In this document: positions 1 to 12,300 of the stretch, piece by piece
Layout of the letters: every line of letters begins with the position of its first letter
Position numbering within the stretch: position 1 is the first letter of the stretch
DNA from: Euwallacea fornicatus
Taxonomy: Eukaryota; Arthropoda; Insecta; Coleoptera; Curculionidae
DNA: 64,000 nt
Direction of reading: 5' to 3'
Assembly: GCF_040115645.1 (NCBI RefSeq)
Contig: NC_089547.1
Location: forward strand, 2,480,001-2,544,000
Translations under genes and position numbers: made by a program
The notes under the pieces: generated by a model
Told to the model about the DNA's origin: nothing
Database searches by the model: none
Seen by the model: only the letters and a program-made list of their open reading frames with translations

Positions 1-1287
1 GCTGAGGGTTGTCACGGAATCTTCCAGAAACTATCGCGATTTTCCTGAGTCCCAGTACGAGTTTCGCAGGTATCGGAACTAATTCAGTTTTTTTTCGCAT
101 TTTTCCAGGAATTTGAACTAAAATTGGCTCGAAACCGAAGACTAGAACTAAGCTGTACGAAATTGTTTCAGAAAATAACTATATTGGTCGCCATTTTGCA
201 GGAAACTGAACAGTGCCCGAACCGCCCCGAAATATTTTCAGAATGAAATCTTCATTCTATTATAAAAGTCTTTCAACAGAATCCAATTTAGGAACTTCGT
301 AAAAACTTTAAAATTTGAAAGAAACACTTGGATGCATAAATATGCAGAAAGACACACACTTTCTAATTCATTATTCCATTACTTTAAGATTATGGCTAAT
401 CGATCAAATTTTTATACGCCTTTCGAACCGCACACCTGACCGACAACATGGCAAATAGGATCTTGTCTCCAAACATTATCTTCTATTATCTCTATTTACA
501 GCTCAAGCTGAAGACAAACCGTGGCGAACAAGGCCCTTGCAACACGTACATCTGGTGGTAAGTTCAAGGCATTTTAGCACCCCACAGTCTACACGCCCTT
601 TTTCTATCAGTAGCGTGCATGAGCAGATGCTATTCTTTAATGTCGAAAGTAATTTGAAAATTCGTGAAAAAGTGGGTCAAGAATATTTCCCTTCAAATCT
701 TTATAGCTAAATCCCAGGTAAGTCCTAATCCGGATAACTTTTTGCTTTGAAGAGGTCTTACGCTAAATTTTCATCCGAGAGAGGCCTGAAAGGGCTTTCG
801 ACGGCCCCGTTTGCATAAACACCAAAAGCCCGAGGAGCTTAATTTGTGTATGTAGTGCATTAGTGCGCTCCCAAGTGGGTTTCTAAGACTGATACTCACT
901 TATAATAATATTGCGGTTTATCTAAACCACTTAATCAAAACCCATTCAATGGCCTACTGAATGGAAGGCACGATTAAATCATTCAATTAGGAAGTTGATT
1001 GAACAAATTCGAAACTGCGTTCGCTTCATATAGTCAAATGTGTCGCCTTCTGATGGCCAATTCCATCGGAATTGAGTTATCTTATTAGATGTTAAGCCAA
1101 TTAAAACATCCAGTAAGCGCCTCTGAATTTGTTTGCCTTTACCTCTGCTATTTGCTTAACCCAATTAGATTGATTGAGATTAGCTTGAGGTGATGTCAGG
1201 GGTGGATTAACGTTGAAATGCAACTAAACTGGCAAGTTATCCGTAGAATTGATTCATTTTACTCGAAAATTGCGTGAAAATTGTAGC
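1..1287. other. Non-coding stretch, nothing recognised
   Basis: No open frame with recognisable protein sequence, no RNA gene and no repeat pair was found here. The sequence is AT-rich with short homopolymers. If the Dok-7 call at 5.05 kb is right, this lies downstream of its first exon and may be intronic; that is inference. Confidence 0.4.
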
Positions 1288-2551
1288 TACGAGAACATCC
1301 CCAGAGGTACCCGACATAAAACTAAAAAAAAAAAAAAAAAATTTGGCAAATATTACATTATTTCCCAACATAATCTTTGTTGCAATTGACACAGCTCTAT
1401 ACTCTGTTTATAGTGAGAAGCTTCGAATGTTTCAAGATGGTCATCAACCTCGGACTTCCACTCCTTCATTATTGGTAAAACTCTTCCCATCAAGCCATTT
1501 TTTCAAGTTTAGAAATAGAAAATAATCTGCGGGGGCTAAATGTGAATAGGGTGGGTGAGGAGACAGTTCGAAATCAAGTTGATTGATTTTGACCATCGTG
1601 GATGACGGAAGTAGGGACTGGAGCATTGACTTGATGAAACAAGACTTTCATCTTCACCAAATGTGGTCGCTTTTTTTTAAGTTCCCCACTCAAATGCTAC
1701 AATAAATTTGCATAATACTCTTCGTTTATTGTTTTTTCTTTGGGGATATAATCAATAAAAATCATCCCAAGTCTACCCAAAAAATATATGCTATCACCTT
1801 TCCTACAGATGGAACGCTTTTCTCCTTCTTTAGAGCCATTTTTCCCCTTTTGAGTACATTGTTTTGACTGCTCTTTCGTCTCAGGTGTGAAATGATGAAT
1901 CCATGTTTCATCCATTGCTATAAATCGACGTAAAAACTCGGCTTTATTGCTGCGAAACTTTTCCAAACACTCCCTTGAAGCATCTTCACGGCACAGTTTT
2001 TGTTCATCTTGCGCACATCTTTCTCACATCCAATTGTTCGGTTAAAATTTAATGACCAGCACTTTTTGAAATGTCTATTAGGTCTACTAACTTGCTCAAT
2101 TTTCACCGACCTTTTTCCAATACAGTTTTGTGGATTTTCACCAAAATTTTTAGAGTGGTCAAGTCTGGAGTGTCACGTGGCCGCCCACAGCGGAATCCGT
2201 CTTGGAATCTGGTACGACAACGTTTGAGCTCTGTCACCTAATACTTCATAGTTGTTAGCAAAGGACCAGAATCCTCCAGAGCAGAATCTAACTCCGCTTT
2301 AATGTTGGATAAACTAAGACCTTTCAAATGAAAATATTGAATGACCTATCGATGACCAATTTTTTCCATATTCACATAAATCTAAAAGCGTTCACTAAAA
2401 ATGGTTCCAAATCAAACTCAAGTCAGCGTAGAATCCTCAATCTTTCGACATAAGCTTTTTAAGTTTAGATCTTTGTAATGTAGGCACATTTTTAATTTAA
2501 AAAATTGATTTAAAAAATGCCAGGTTGGGTACTTTTGGGACGATTCTCGTA
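1288..2551 (-). mobile_element. Full-length decayed mariner element (TACGAG ends)
   Basis: A 1264-bp Tc1/mariner element. The left end reads TACGAGAACATCCCCAGAG and the inverted right end reads TACGAGAATCGTCCCAAAAG. The two ends share the spacing and the motif GTACCC about 20 bp in. Between them lies a decayed transposase on the minus strand. The size and layout are those of a complete mariner, which is about 1.3 kb with a transposase of about 340 codons. A run of 18 A, broken by nothing else, sits between the transposase stop and the left end. A second copy with the same end motif is at 48254-48904. Many indels and stops show that this copy is old and cannot make transposase. Confidence 0.85.
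1353..2369 (-). pseudogene. Mariner transposase relic (SETMAR-type, DD34D)
   Basis: Cut-and-paste transposase pseudogene of about 339 codons, the usual length for the family. The start ATG is at 2369-2367 and the stop at 1355-1353. The N-terminus reads MEKIGHR then a stop, followed by a helix-turn-helix region with HLKGLSLSNIKAELDS. The linker shows FRCGRPRDTPD. The first catalytic aspartate is in AMDETWIHHFTPETKEQSKQ. The last catalytic motif is PHPPYSHLAPADYFLFLNLK, where the family has SPDLAPSD; the final aspartate is kept. The C-terminus reads DHLETFEASHYKQSIEL. At least four frame changes and several stops break it. Family knowledge: such copies are often annotated in insects as SETMAR-like. 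Confidence 0.85.
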
Positions 2552-5019
2552 TTTTGGCTTTTATAAAGCAAATTCGTTGTAGCTTTAGGTCCAATGTCAA
2601 CAGCTGAATAATCAATGGGATTGATACAGGATCATCCGCTAAAAACCCTGCTTACGTATGCACCGCATGGATGGCCAATAAAAAAGGACCCCGGACAACT
2701 GTCGAAAAATGTTCGGTTGCATCAGTGCCCCAAGGGACAAAGGGCCACTTTGTGTCGCCATTAGAAATTAATCGATATGGACCAATTTTGCAAATCTCCT
2801 CGATCCGGGGCCTCACTGAATAAATTATTAGACCGTTTCGGACCAGGAGACTTTTGGCCCTTTTTTCTTTCCCCGGGAATGGGAGCAATGGCGAATTTTT
2901 GATGGAATATAATAATATTTTCTTTTGGACTGAGAAATATGATGGGGGAAGAGCGGATCGAGGGTCCCGTCGATTCGAGTTTAAATGAAATTACCTTCGT
3001 AGATAATGGAAACGAGGTATTTTTGAATAAATTTGTTTTGAAAAGAATCCGCAGTGGCGTGGGAATTTCTGCGATTGAAATGGAAAAAAACTTCCAACGA
3101 GATACGGAAAAGGGCAAATGGAATTGAAATAACTATTAGTTCTAATTGTGCAATGATGGCACTTTGGCACTTCTCGAATAGCCGGTAATTTGAAAGGTTA
3201 CTGAACAGATATATGGATGGTTGAATGACAGAAGAATGGAATAGCAAACTCGCAGTGCTTATTTAATTTTATACTTAGGTAACAAATTAGATATTTAGAA
3301 TGCATTTAATTTCCCAACAGAGTTCTTAACAAGATTTCGAGCTATTCTGACCTCACTCAAGAATTCGACAAAACACATTTTAGCAGTCTTGTATTACGGA
3401 GCATTCCGAGAAGCGTCAGCTATTAGGGAAGATCTGATTGTGTCTAAATCTAGATTCAGAAGATCGTAATTTCCCAGACATTATTCTAGATATTATTCAT
3501 ATATGAAGTATTTTCTAGTTAGTGCATGGTCCGGGTATTCTCCGGGACTTCCGAAGATCATGTCTAGTGGTGCAAAACGGGAGGCAAAAAAGACCATTAC
3601 CAATTCATTCACAATTTAGGTCTTCATTTTGGTTTTCGGCAATTTCTAGTATTTTTCAGTACTTACCTAAGCGATATTATTAATTTAGCATCGACCGAGT
3701 GTAATGCCAATGGCGAACCAAATGGTATTATAACCTTTATAGCAACGACTTTAACGTACCGTTATTATTTTTAGAATCGATTAAAGTGCCAGCATATTTA
3801 AACAATAATTATCACCAACGTTACCCCTTTTAATTATATATTTTTGTAAAGGTATGGAAAGTTATAAAAACGTTTGTTACCAAGGCGAAGGACGATATTT
3901 TTGCCGGTATTTTTATTCATAAATACACAGGGTCGGGCAACTTATACGAAAATTTGAACTGTGTTTGCTCAAAGTAAACAGACAATAGGAAGACTTCCAA
4001 GTTTTACCAAAACATTAAATAATAAGTATGTAATAATAAACATGCAATTGCGCCTTATAGGTATCAGAGTTGCCTGTAATGTGTACTTCATTACTTCGTC
4101 ATTTTTTATTTTTTTACATACATTAATAGACTTGTTAATAGGTAGCCATAATTTGTTTTGCAGGTTTACTGGTAGGTTTATATTGCTGTTTATTTTTACT
4201 ATATTTTGGGAAAACAAATATTTACGAACATAATTCGAAATTCATTAACGGTTCAATACCCAATCGAATGTCATTAATAACATACTGATATCTAAATATG
4301 TAGATACTTCGATACTAGCAAATAATTTTAATATTCCCTTTATTTTTTAATTAAAATTTAATGCAAATGGAAAAATCTAATTTAGTACAAATCATTAATT
4401 GAAAAAATGTAGATTGGCGATGACATTTAGAATTTTTTTCCAGGCAAATCTGCTTTGAGGTTATTCCATTTGTTGCCATTGATTATTACAGATAGAGGGA
4501 GAATGAAATTAAGCATAATTAGTCACGAAGTAAAGCAGTTGATTAATACCATTAAGCCAAACATTAGATTTGGTTCTGAAATGTGAGTCGGTCAACATAT
4601 GGAACATCCCTTCCATTAGACCACTATCGGGTCGATTTTTATATGGGTTTCTTATGGTGGCTGTTGGTCTTATTTTAAAATCAATTCTTATTTTTTCCTT
4701 ATCTTCTTGAAATATTTTATTTATTTTCTAGACGCTCAATTTCATCCTCTATCTGTTGCAACAATCAATTGGAGCCGATGTATGGCACAAACCAGGTTTG
4801 TTTGCAAATTTCTATTTTGTAGTGCATCCACGTTCGTGGTACCACTCTCTGGGTAAATGCTGAAAACTGCGAAGTTGAACTATTAAAACATCGAATGGTG
4901 TCCCTTGCGTTGCCCTGTATATATGTTTCCTACAGTTTGTGCTATTCTTGCGTACAGGCAAAAATATCACCCTCACCTCCTAGTTGTAGAAAAGCGTATA
5001 ATTACTAAAGATTACTCAC
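2552..5019 (-). other. Probable intron 1 of the Dok-7-like gene; no other feature seen
   Basis: This stretch lies downstream of the splice donor at 5019-5014 on the minus strand. I looked for the expected second Dok-7 exon (PH-domain continuation starting with a W-K-x-R-W type motif) and did not find it, so the first intron probably runs off the left edge of the window. The open frames here are short, overlap on both strands and match nothing I know. Confidence 0.35.
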
Positions 5020-5076
5020 CTTCTTTCCATCTCTAAACTTGACGGTTCCCTCGATAATGCAATTGTCATCGCACAT
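5020..5076 (-). CDS. First coding exon of a Dok-7-like adaptor (partial gene)
   Basis: A 19-codon exon starting ATG (5076-5074) in a good start context (AAAATG) and ending AAG before a strong donor, GTGAGT, at 5019-5014. It encodes MCDDNCIIEGTVKFRDGKK. The segment (I/V)EGxVK(F/L)RDGKK is the first beta strand of the PH domain in vertebrate Dok-7. As I recall, human DOK7 also has a first coding exon of about 18 codons that stops after the same KK. Dok-7 is a cytoplasmic adaptor that binds and activates the receptor kinase MuSK at the neuromuscular junction in vertebrates; its insect role is less clear. The rest of the gene must lie to the left, beyond a long intron. The match is short, so a related PH/PTB adaptor is possible. 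Confidence 0.6.
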
Positions 5077-5257
5077 TTTCGTATCGGGCAAATAAATCCA
5101 ACACTGGCAACAATCACATACTAAGTGTACACCCCCAACCGAATTTTCATTTATCAACAACAAACACTTTTTCACAATCCGCACAAAAAGTTAAAAACAG
5201 TCTATTTCCATAGCAACAAACGAACTTTAAAGTATGCTAAGGCGCAACTCAAAAATG
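5077..5257 (-). promoter_or_regulatory. Likely 5' UTR/promoter of the Dok-7-like gene
   Basis: The 181 bp between the stop of the upstream open frame at 5258 and the Dok-7-like ATG at 5076 must hold the 5' UTR and probably the promoter, unless the mRNA begins further upstream. The frame of the exon stays open upstream of its ATG back to a TAA near 5187, but contains no earlier ATG. An alternative 3' splice site (CACTTAG) lies just upstream of the chosen ATG. No TATA box is obvious. Confidence 0.3.
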
Positions 5258-5560
5258 TCAAAATAATTGACAGCTCGCGCCAAAATAATTAAACAATTGC
5301 CGGTGAAAAGTGTAATTGAGCGGCGATTGTCGTAATTTCGTGACGTAGTCCAGCGCAGCCCACTCGTATCTATGGATGGCGCACGACTGAAGTGCGTCTA
5401 TAGCATTATCGAAGTAAGCGGCGAAATTCTGAATGCGCCTGCTTTGTGTGTGTACTTTAGTCGGGACGGATGATGGGAATTCAAGATTTCTGGGGGTCCT
5501 GGGACTCCTGAGCAGGTTTTCCGAGGTTCGAGCAACGGGAGAAGGTGCAGACTTCGACAT
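5258..5560 (-). CDS. Unidentified 100-codon open frame, probably coding
   Basis: An open frame from ATG (5560-5558, context AACATGT) to TGA (5260-5258). The predicted protein is 100 residues. It starts with a Ser/Pro/Arg-rich segment (residues 1-45, with SENLLRSPRTPRNLEFPSS) and continues into a predicted helical part (NFAAYFDNAIDALQS, then HRYEWAALDYVTKLRQ). Codon use looks more gene-like than the surrounding AT-rich DNA, and the composition is balanced. No signal peptide or membrane segment is visible. I do not recognise the family. It lies 145 bp downstream of the stop of the neighbouring open frame and 181 bp upstream of the Dok-7-like start, all on one strand. It could be a single-exon gene or the first exon of a larger one, but no good donor is seen inside it. 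Confidence 0.45.
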   Translation of the reverse strand: MSKSAPSPVARTSENLLRSPRTPRNLEFPSSVPTKVHTQSRRIQNFAAYFDNAIDALQSCAIHRYEWAALDYVTKLRQSPLNYTFHRQLFNYFGASCQLF

Positions 5561-5704
5561 GTTACCGGGTTATGTAGGTCGGGATTAGGGAGTTGTTAAA
5601 TTCTGATTTTTGACGATCTATGAAATTTCAACTATCATCTGAAAAATGCGAAGTACGCGATCAGTATTATTATTGAACAGTTTGATTATTTTCAGCGGCA
5701 GTAA

Positions 5705-6029
5705 TCAATTTTCATTATCACTATCGGCGCTCGAACTGATCTTGTGCAATATAATTTTTTTCCGCGTCACCATCGTTTGAGACGTGAATAATTGCAAACT
5801 TCGGAGGTAATGAAGGAACCGGGGATGATAGATCTGAATAGGAAGATTGAGTGTGTGGCTCCCGTTATTCTCATCGGGAATAGAAACCGATAAATCAGGC
5901 ACAGCTAGAAAATAAAGATGTGTGTTAAGATATTTTACTAGTTTAATGTTTCTGTCCTTAAACATCTCTAAGCCGTTTGTCACTGATTTGTCTTGGTGCA
6001 GATATTCGATCGAAATCAGCTCAAGAGAT
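5705..6029 (-). CDS. Probable terminal coding exon of an unidentified gene
   Basis: A frame open from about 6081 to a TGA at 5707-5705. The C-terminal part looks coding: residues include PDLSVSIPDENNGSHTLNLP, then IQIYHPRFLHYLRSLQLF and a basic-then-acidic tail ending SSSADSDNEN. Two splice acceptors are possible. One is a strong pyrimidine tract plus TAG at 5906-5905, giving an exon 5904-5705. The other is a weaker CAG at 6031-6030, giving the exon listed, which adds LELISIEYLHQDKSVTNGLE. No in-frame ATG gives a complete protein, so upstream exons are expected at higher coordinates; I could not find them. The function is unknown. Confidence 0.4.
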
Positions 6030-6167
6030 CTGCAATACAGTGCATTGTAGCAATGCGATTTTGAGGCCGTATTTGCAGCATTTCAAGCTTATATAAAGTC
6101 TATCATTGAAACTAGTAAACTTACGTACTACTTATATTACTTATTCCAGCAGCTAATTTAACCATGT

Positions 6168-6321
6168 CAGCTCGCCCTAGTTAACTTTGCGGGGGAGGCA
6201 ATAAAAAAATGGAAGCGCAGTAAAAATACGGGCGATTTTAAGGATGCCATGCGCTCCGAAGAAAAGAAAATATGGCGCATTGGTCCATTAGCTCACCCGC
6301 AAAGTTAACTTAGACGAGCTG
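6168..6321. mobile_element. 154-bp foldback (MITE-like) element
   Basis: Two inverted arms of about 35 bp flank a 154-bp unit. The left arm begins CAGCTCGCCCTAGTTAACTT and the right arm, read inverted, begins CAGCTCGTCTAAGTTAACTT; both continue TGCGGG and GAG. The trinucleotide TGT sits immediately outside both ends, a candidate target duplication. There is no coding capacity. The superfamily is not clear: the duplication is not TA, so this is not the Tc1/mariner type seen elsewhere in the window. Confidence 0.65.
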
Positions 6322-9300
6322 TGTCTAGTTCTTCGACCTATTCTGCCTAAAAAGAACCTGTTCAAACACCCTTAGGCATCTACAAACGACGAACGACTGC
6401 TTTATTATGCAATTATTCGTAAGTCAGTAAAGTGTTAAGGTCTCGAGTTGATTTAAGTCAGTTTTTTAATCTCGAATTAGCGTTGAATATCCTACAGTTA
6501 AATAATTCACAGAATACTTCAATCAGTTCTAGTAATTTTGGATCATCGTATCCACAGGTGCCGGAACAGAGATTAAATAATTTTTAGCTTTTATCTAATG
6601 TGGTCTGTTTTTAATTTAATGTGATTAAAAGAACGTATTATATTTTATATATGTATCATTATATATATTATTTATGTATTTTATGTTAATGTTCTACAGT
6701 TAATTTACAATTTATTTCAAATAATTTTAATAATTTTTGGTCAAAATATACTCGATGGAATTAATATACTTTTTAATATCGTTCAATTAAATTTTATTTC
6801 TCGCTATTATAGTAATTTCTGGTCTTCCTATCTTCGAATAACGAATGTATCAAACAAGATTATTTCAGATTTTATTATATTTGCAATGAAATTTGAAAGT
6901 TTTTGAATACTACGATTCTTAATTTTTTTCTGCAGGATGTTGAATTTTTACATTATAAATTAATTTCGTTTTTTATATTTGTGAAAGTTGTAAACACCAT
7001 CAACTGAAAGCAGTGAAAAATATGAAGTAAAATACCGCTATATTTTAAATCAACTTCTCGCACCTCGATTTGTCCAGCTTTCCGCGAGGTGATTCACTCA
7101 ATGGATTTTTCCGTCTTTTTCCTTAATTTTAGAAGACGAGACTAAGTTCCCCTTTTGACGTCTGTAACCATTCCAGCATTACTCAACCGTTATTATCTCG
7201 AAAACTGTTGCAACTTGATTATGGTGTTACTTGAAATAAATTCATACTACAAAAATTTCCAGATTTGTGGGGTGATTCATATGAAACCTCCGTTATTTCG
7301 CTGATTTCCGCCAGAATTAGCAACTTTGAAACACTCGTAAAACTATGTAGGTACTTTCAAAAAAAGGCAAAGTATAGCCAAATTTGAAAAGTGTGTTTTG
7401 TCCAATTGTTCAGACACTTTTAATAATAGAATCACATTGTACACTCGCTATTAACGGTATTTATTACTAGTGAAAGGTTTTTAAAAATACAAAGAGAATA
7501 AAGAAAATAAAAACCTAGAATAAATAAAATCATGCTCAATTTGCTTTCGTAACTGGTGCCTCCCAAAAAAGCCCCAACATCAAAAACAATAACAGTAAAT
7601 TCCCCTTAATCGTTCGTTGGCAGAGTCGAATTCGTCATTTAATTTAGGAGGCTTCTATTTAGTAAAAAATAATGGTTTCCAATTACTCAAATAAATTAGG
7701 AGATTTTTTAGCCACGGCTCATGGCCGTTGAAACGGACCCGATTCTCTTATCCAGCATGTTATTATGGTCGTTCGTTACATCTTGATTAATTTAATGTGC
7801 CTTTCTATTAGATTTAATGTGTTTTATGGCACCGAACTCTGGTGGGGCTATTTTTAACTTACACCCGAGGAAAAACAGTGGCTTTCATCGTTTAACCTTA
7901 CAAAATTATATCTATATAAGGCAAATTAATCAAGACTGGATATAAAACATGTTCATTGCTAAAATTGAAACAAATAGTTTTTCCAGATCCTTCTTTGATT
8001 TCATAGTTATTACTTTCAATTTGGGGGGGTTGTTGACACATAACGAAATTAAATTCTGTATGTATATATTTTTGATAAAGCAAAATCCAACTTGCTGATT
8101 TGATTATGACGAATATACGTTTCATGCAAACCCCATCCGGCAAAATTAACCACTCCACTCACCTAATCTCCCCCAAGTTAAATCGACCTTGATACGGCCC
8201 CTATTCACCATTACAACGTCAAGTAATAAAGGTATATAAGTATAAGTGCATTGTTTTAACCCACGGGACGTCTAGTTTCATTAGGGACATTAAAAGGTGT
8301 TTTCGCTGCTAAAATTGGGTTTTGAATTGAATTTCTCTATGGTTTGATTACTCTGAATACGAAGGAAGTGTGAATGTTTCTCTGAGAATCTAGCACATAA
8401 GATTTCCTGGATTTTGTGCCAAAATATTTTGGGATATATATGAGCTTGTGATGGGAAGAATATGGAAGAAATAAACCTTTTGATGTTTGTCGTAAATTTG
8501 ATATGGGTAGAAAATGTATTGATGTTGAAGAGGAGGGTTTCTCTCAGTGTGTTTCCGCCTGTTAGCAAACTCGGAAATAAATGAAACCCGATAAGGCATC
8601 ACTAGGTACGTATATAAGGAAGTTTTTCCAGGGAAAGTTTTCATAAAAAGTCATCCAAGCAGGAGTTTTTGATAAAAATCGAAGTTTCCGAAATAAAATT
8701 GAACGCGCCAGGCAGTCGGGTGGAATTAAATTTATTTTTTGTCGAATTTGTTCCAGCTGTCCGAAGGAATTAATTTCCTTCCAGACACAAAAATAGATTT
8801 TCCTCGGATAACGTTTGTATTTCAAGTACAGAGGTTGTTTTTGGAAATGAAGGAGGTGCAACAAAAATAAAGGGTGCCGGAAAGGAAAGTTTATCATAAG
8901 TACTCCTTAATTAACAATAACTGATGTGAGAGAGTTCAGTTCCATTAGACATTATCTATTACTGGATATAACATAATTGTTAATACATTTTGGTCCTCAC
9001 TTTACAAAAGAAAATTTTCACTCCTGTAATTTCAGTTATTTTTTAATACAGTTATTCTACTCTTTTCCAAGATGTCGTCGTTTAAAGTTTAATTAAGGAA
9101 AATTAGGTACTTGACTCATTTTGCACATACGCAAAAATATCCAAGTGCATCCTGGATATCAAAACTGAGTCACTTGAATTATGAAAAATGCAATTTAAAA
9201 AATTTGAGATACCTTCAAAATCACAGAAAAGAGTGTCGAAGTAACCCTATGTCTTAGAAACCGAAAGAGTTTCTGCAAAAAACTCTAAAAATTAGAAAAT

Positions 9301-12300
9301 TTAAAGATCGTCTATCTAATTCGTCTATTCCTGCCCCTAACCGACCCCAAATAACTGATGACTCCGACCCCTATCATTGCCCAATTTATAGTCATGTCGA
9401 CGCCATCTGCTTATATCGCGTGCATCATAACAATAAAAGCACTCAGTCTACGCATATACGAGACATATTCATCGAAGTATTTTTATATGATTTTCGGAAA
9501 TCGAAAGTGCCCCTGTAGTAGTTCCGGGGGCGCGCGATTTTTTCACCCCCATTTAGGATTCCGTTTTAACGGAAGTGAAAATGCGAAATGTCTAGCAGTG
9601 TGTTTGTCGGAAAGGTCTTTGGGGCCGCGATCCCCCAGGGGGCTGAACTTCGAATAATACAGGAAATCAAAGGATATATAAGGTGCATAGGAAATGCCGA
9701 CGCTTATCCGTTATTCAAAACCTATTGAATTTATTCGGGGGTTCAAATCGAGAAGTTTGGCAGCTATTTTGAGGTTTCTGAGGGCAGGTAGTGGGAAATA
9801 AGAAACCCTCTCGACACATAAACTTTGCCGTAATCTTTGTCTTTTAAATAAATTTTGTATGGGCATTTTATCTAAATATATTATTTGCATGTTGAAGTCG
9901 TCTTCAATCGAACACCGTTTTAAATTTCATAAACGTTTTCTCTTTCTCTAACAACTTTTGAAACGGTTTCGTATTGAAAATTGCCCTTTTTGCCCTAATT
10001 TAATTAATCCTAATTTGACCATGGAAACTAAATAAGGATAGAACAGAAAAAAATATAGAAACAAAATTACCAAGCATTGTTCTTTGTGTGCATAGAAGCA
10101 GAAGAGTTCGCATTTGCAGTGATGGTAGGCAGAATAGATTTTCGCAATAGGGAAAAGATCTACAAGATTTATTATTTGAGACCGGATTTTGAGGAACAGT
10201 GGAATAAGGCGGGTTCATTAAATATTTCCACACGGAGAAATTCTTTTACTTTGCGATCTGTGTAGAGAAAAAGCACAAAGGACGGATTTCCGCTTTCATT
10301 CGATTCTGTGTTAATGGAAGAGCGAAAAAGGGATATTTACTAGAAATTTTTGTTTTTCGTATGAAATAAAATTGGTGGCAAGAAATTGCTATTGCGAAAT
10401 TAAATGGGAATTGGTCCAAGATCGATTCGAATAAATTCGATCTCAAGAATTTGGGTACAAAATTAGAGGTAGGTGCTCTCAGTCTAGTGCTATCGTATTT
10501 TTCTCGCATTTCTTTTACTTTTCTTGCGGTTATTTGCATTCGTTCTATCTTCTTTAGTTTTAATTGCAGTGACAAAGGGAAATAACAAAAAAAAACACTT
10601 AGAGATTTGATTAGCGTTTTTAGCTATGTAAGAAAAAAAATAGCAGGCTTTTACCGCAACGTTACGTTACGGAAAAGACTTCGGTTCCAGACTTGTTTCA
10701 TTCTGAAAAAAAATTCTATATGTTTTACATCACACAACATAAAATGTTTCGTGTGAATGAATGTAATAAATTCAACGAAAAGTTCGTGGCATGTCCGCAA
10801 AAAGAATCGAGTGGTTACATAAAAATGGAAAGAGGATGTAGAGCAACTCGACAATACGTGTTACTACCTATTGGCTTCATTAAGCATATGTGTGCAAAAT
10901 CGGTACACGCATACCATGCTGCGCATACCCGAAGAGATACTCATATGTAAACGTACCCAGTGTTTATGTTTACTACTATTTCAGCATTATTTCAGTTTAC
11001 ATAACTCAAAATCCCAATACGAAAAATAATATCAAATAAATTAATGCGTTTGATTTTTAATCCCGATATCCAAAGAATCACGTTTTAAAATGCCGGTGTC
11101 TCGGGATTGTGTTCTCTACTTCGTCTATACATGTTTTCCAACATCTTGCACTTACTGAAAACATTCCAAAGGGATCAATTTGTTAGCCTAATGAGCGCAC
11201 AGAAATTCATTAAGATTAAAATTAATCGATCAGAGTTTCTGCTTTTCTTTCTCCAAACTCAAACACATTCTGGAATGCACATACACAGTGATTTATCATC
11301 CACAAACAAAGCTCTAAATCAAATTACAAGTTCAAAGGAAGCCACCTTATCTGCCTGCAAGCCACCGTGACAAATGCACACACACTCCTATTTAATTCTT
11401 ATCTAAATTGCATTCAATCCGAAATTTTTCTATAATTGAAACTTCAAAGACTCACTAATTCCAGGCCGTGCACGGGGTCCATACAGATTAGGGCCGGTTG
11501 TAATTTGTGCATATTTCGGTCCCCGAGGGCCATATTTTGCATTTCGACGTGTTTAGATATAGAGGGGGTCATCCCGTGGTCATGACTAATAGGGCGAAAT
11601 AGATTCCGGAATTATGTTGGGTATTTTGGGATATTAAGGGTCGTCTATAACGTTCTTGGCGTGTTATGGATTTTAAAAAAATTGAGTACAACGACCTTTT
11701 AAAAGTGGATGGAGACACTAACATGCTCCTGATGGGGCTTTTGTTTGAACTAAAAAGGGAGGCAGTCGACTGTGAAACTGTTTGCAAAGTCCTGTATATT
11801 ATAATTTCCGTTAAACGGAAACCCAAGGTGGGGTACAAAGGAAGTTTCTAATGCAAAATCAAGTTCAATCCGCAGTTTTCGTGTTGGTAATCGCAATCAA
11901 ATATGGCATAAAGACCAAATGGGCCTTCGAACTTATTGCGCCAATGAAATAAAAGTTCATTTAACTCCAGGTTTTAAAATTAAAATGAGTCGGACACGGT
12001 AGTAGACATAACAGATTGTTAACACCCAAACAAAACGAAAATGAGCGGCTCTGTGATGAATAAGCCTATTATTATCTTTTGTATGCATCTTTGACATTGG
12101 AATAAGGCCTCCTTATTTGGCGGTAATTTTCCGGAAGTAATTGAGGTGTAAGTTTCGTGGCGTATGGACAATATGTCGCCCCATTGTGTTCTCTCTGTAT
12201 TTTAATTAGGTCATGTCATAGGTCAGAAAACGTTTAATTTATTTTCAGCATGTATGTAGATACGACGTGACATGCGTAAGCATGATACACCTACCAGTAT

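Noticed and set aside
5905..5938. Possible intron in the frame at 5705-6029
   Set aside because: The GT...AG pair would be only 34 nt apart, too short for a normal insect intron, and the frame is open through it.
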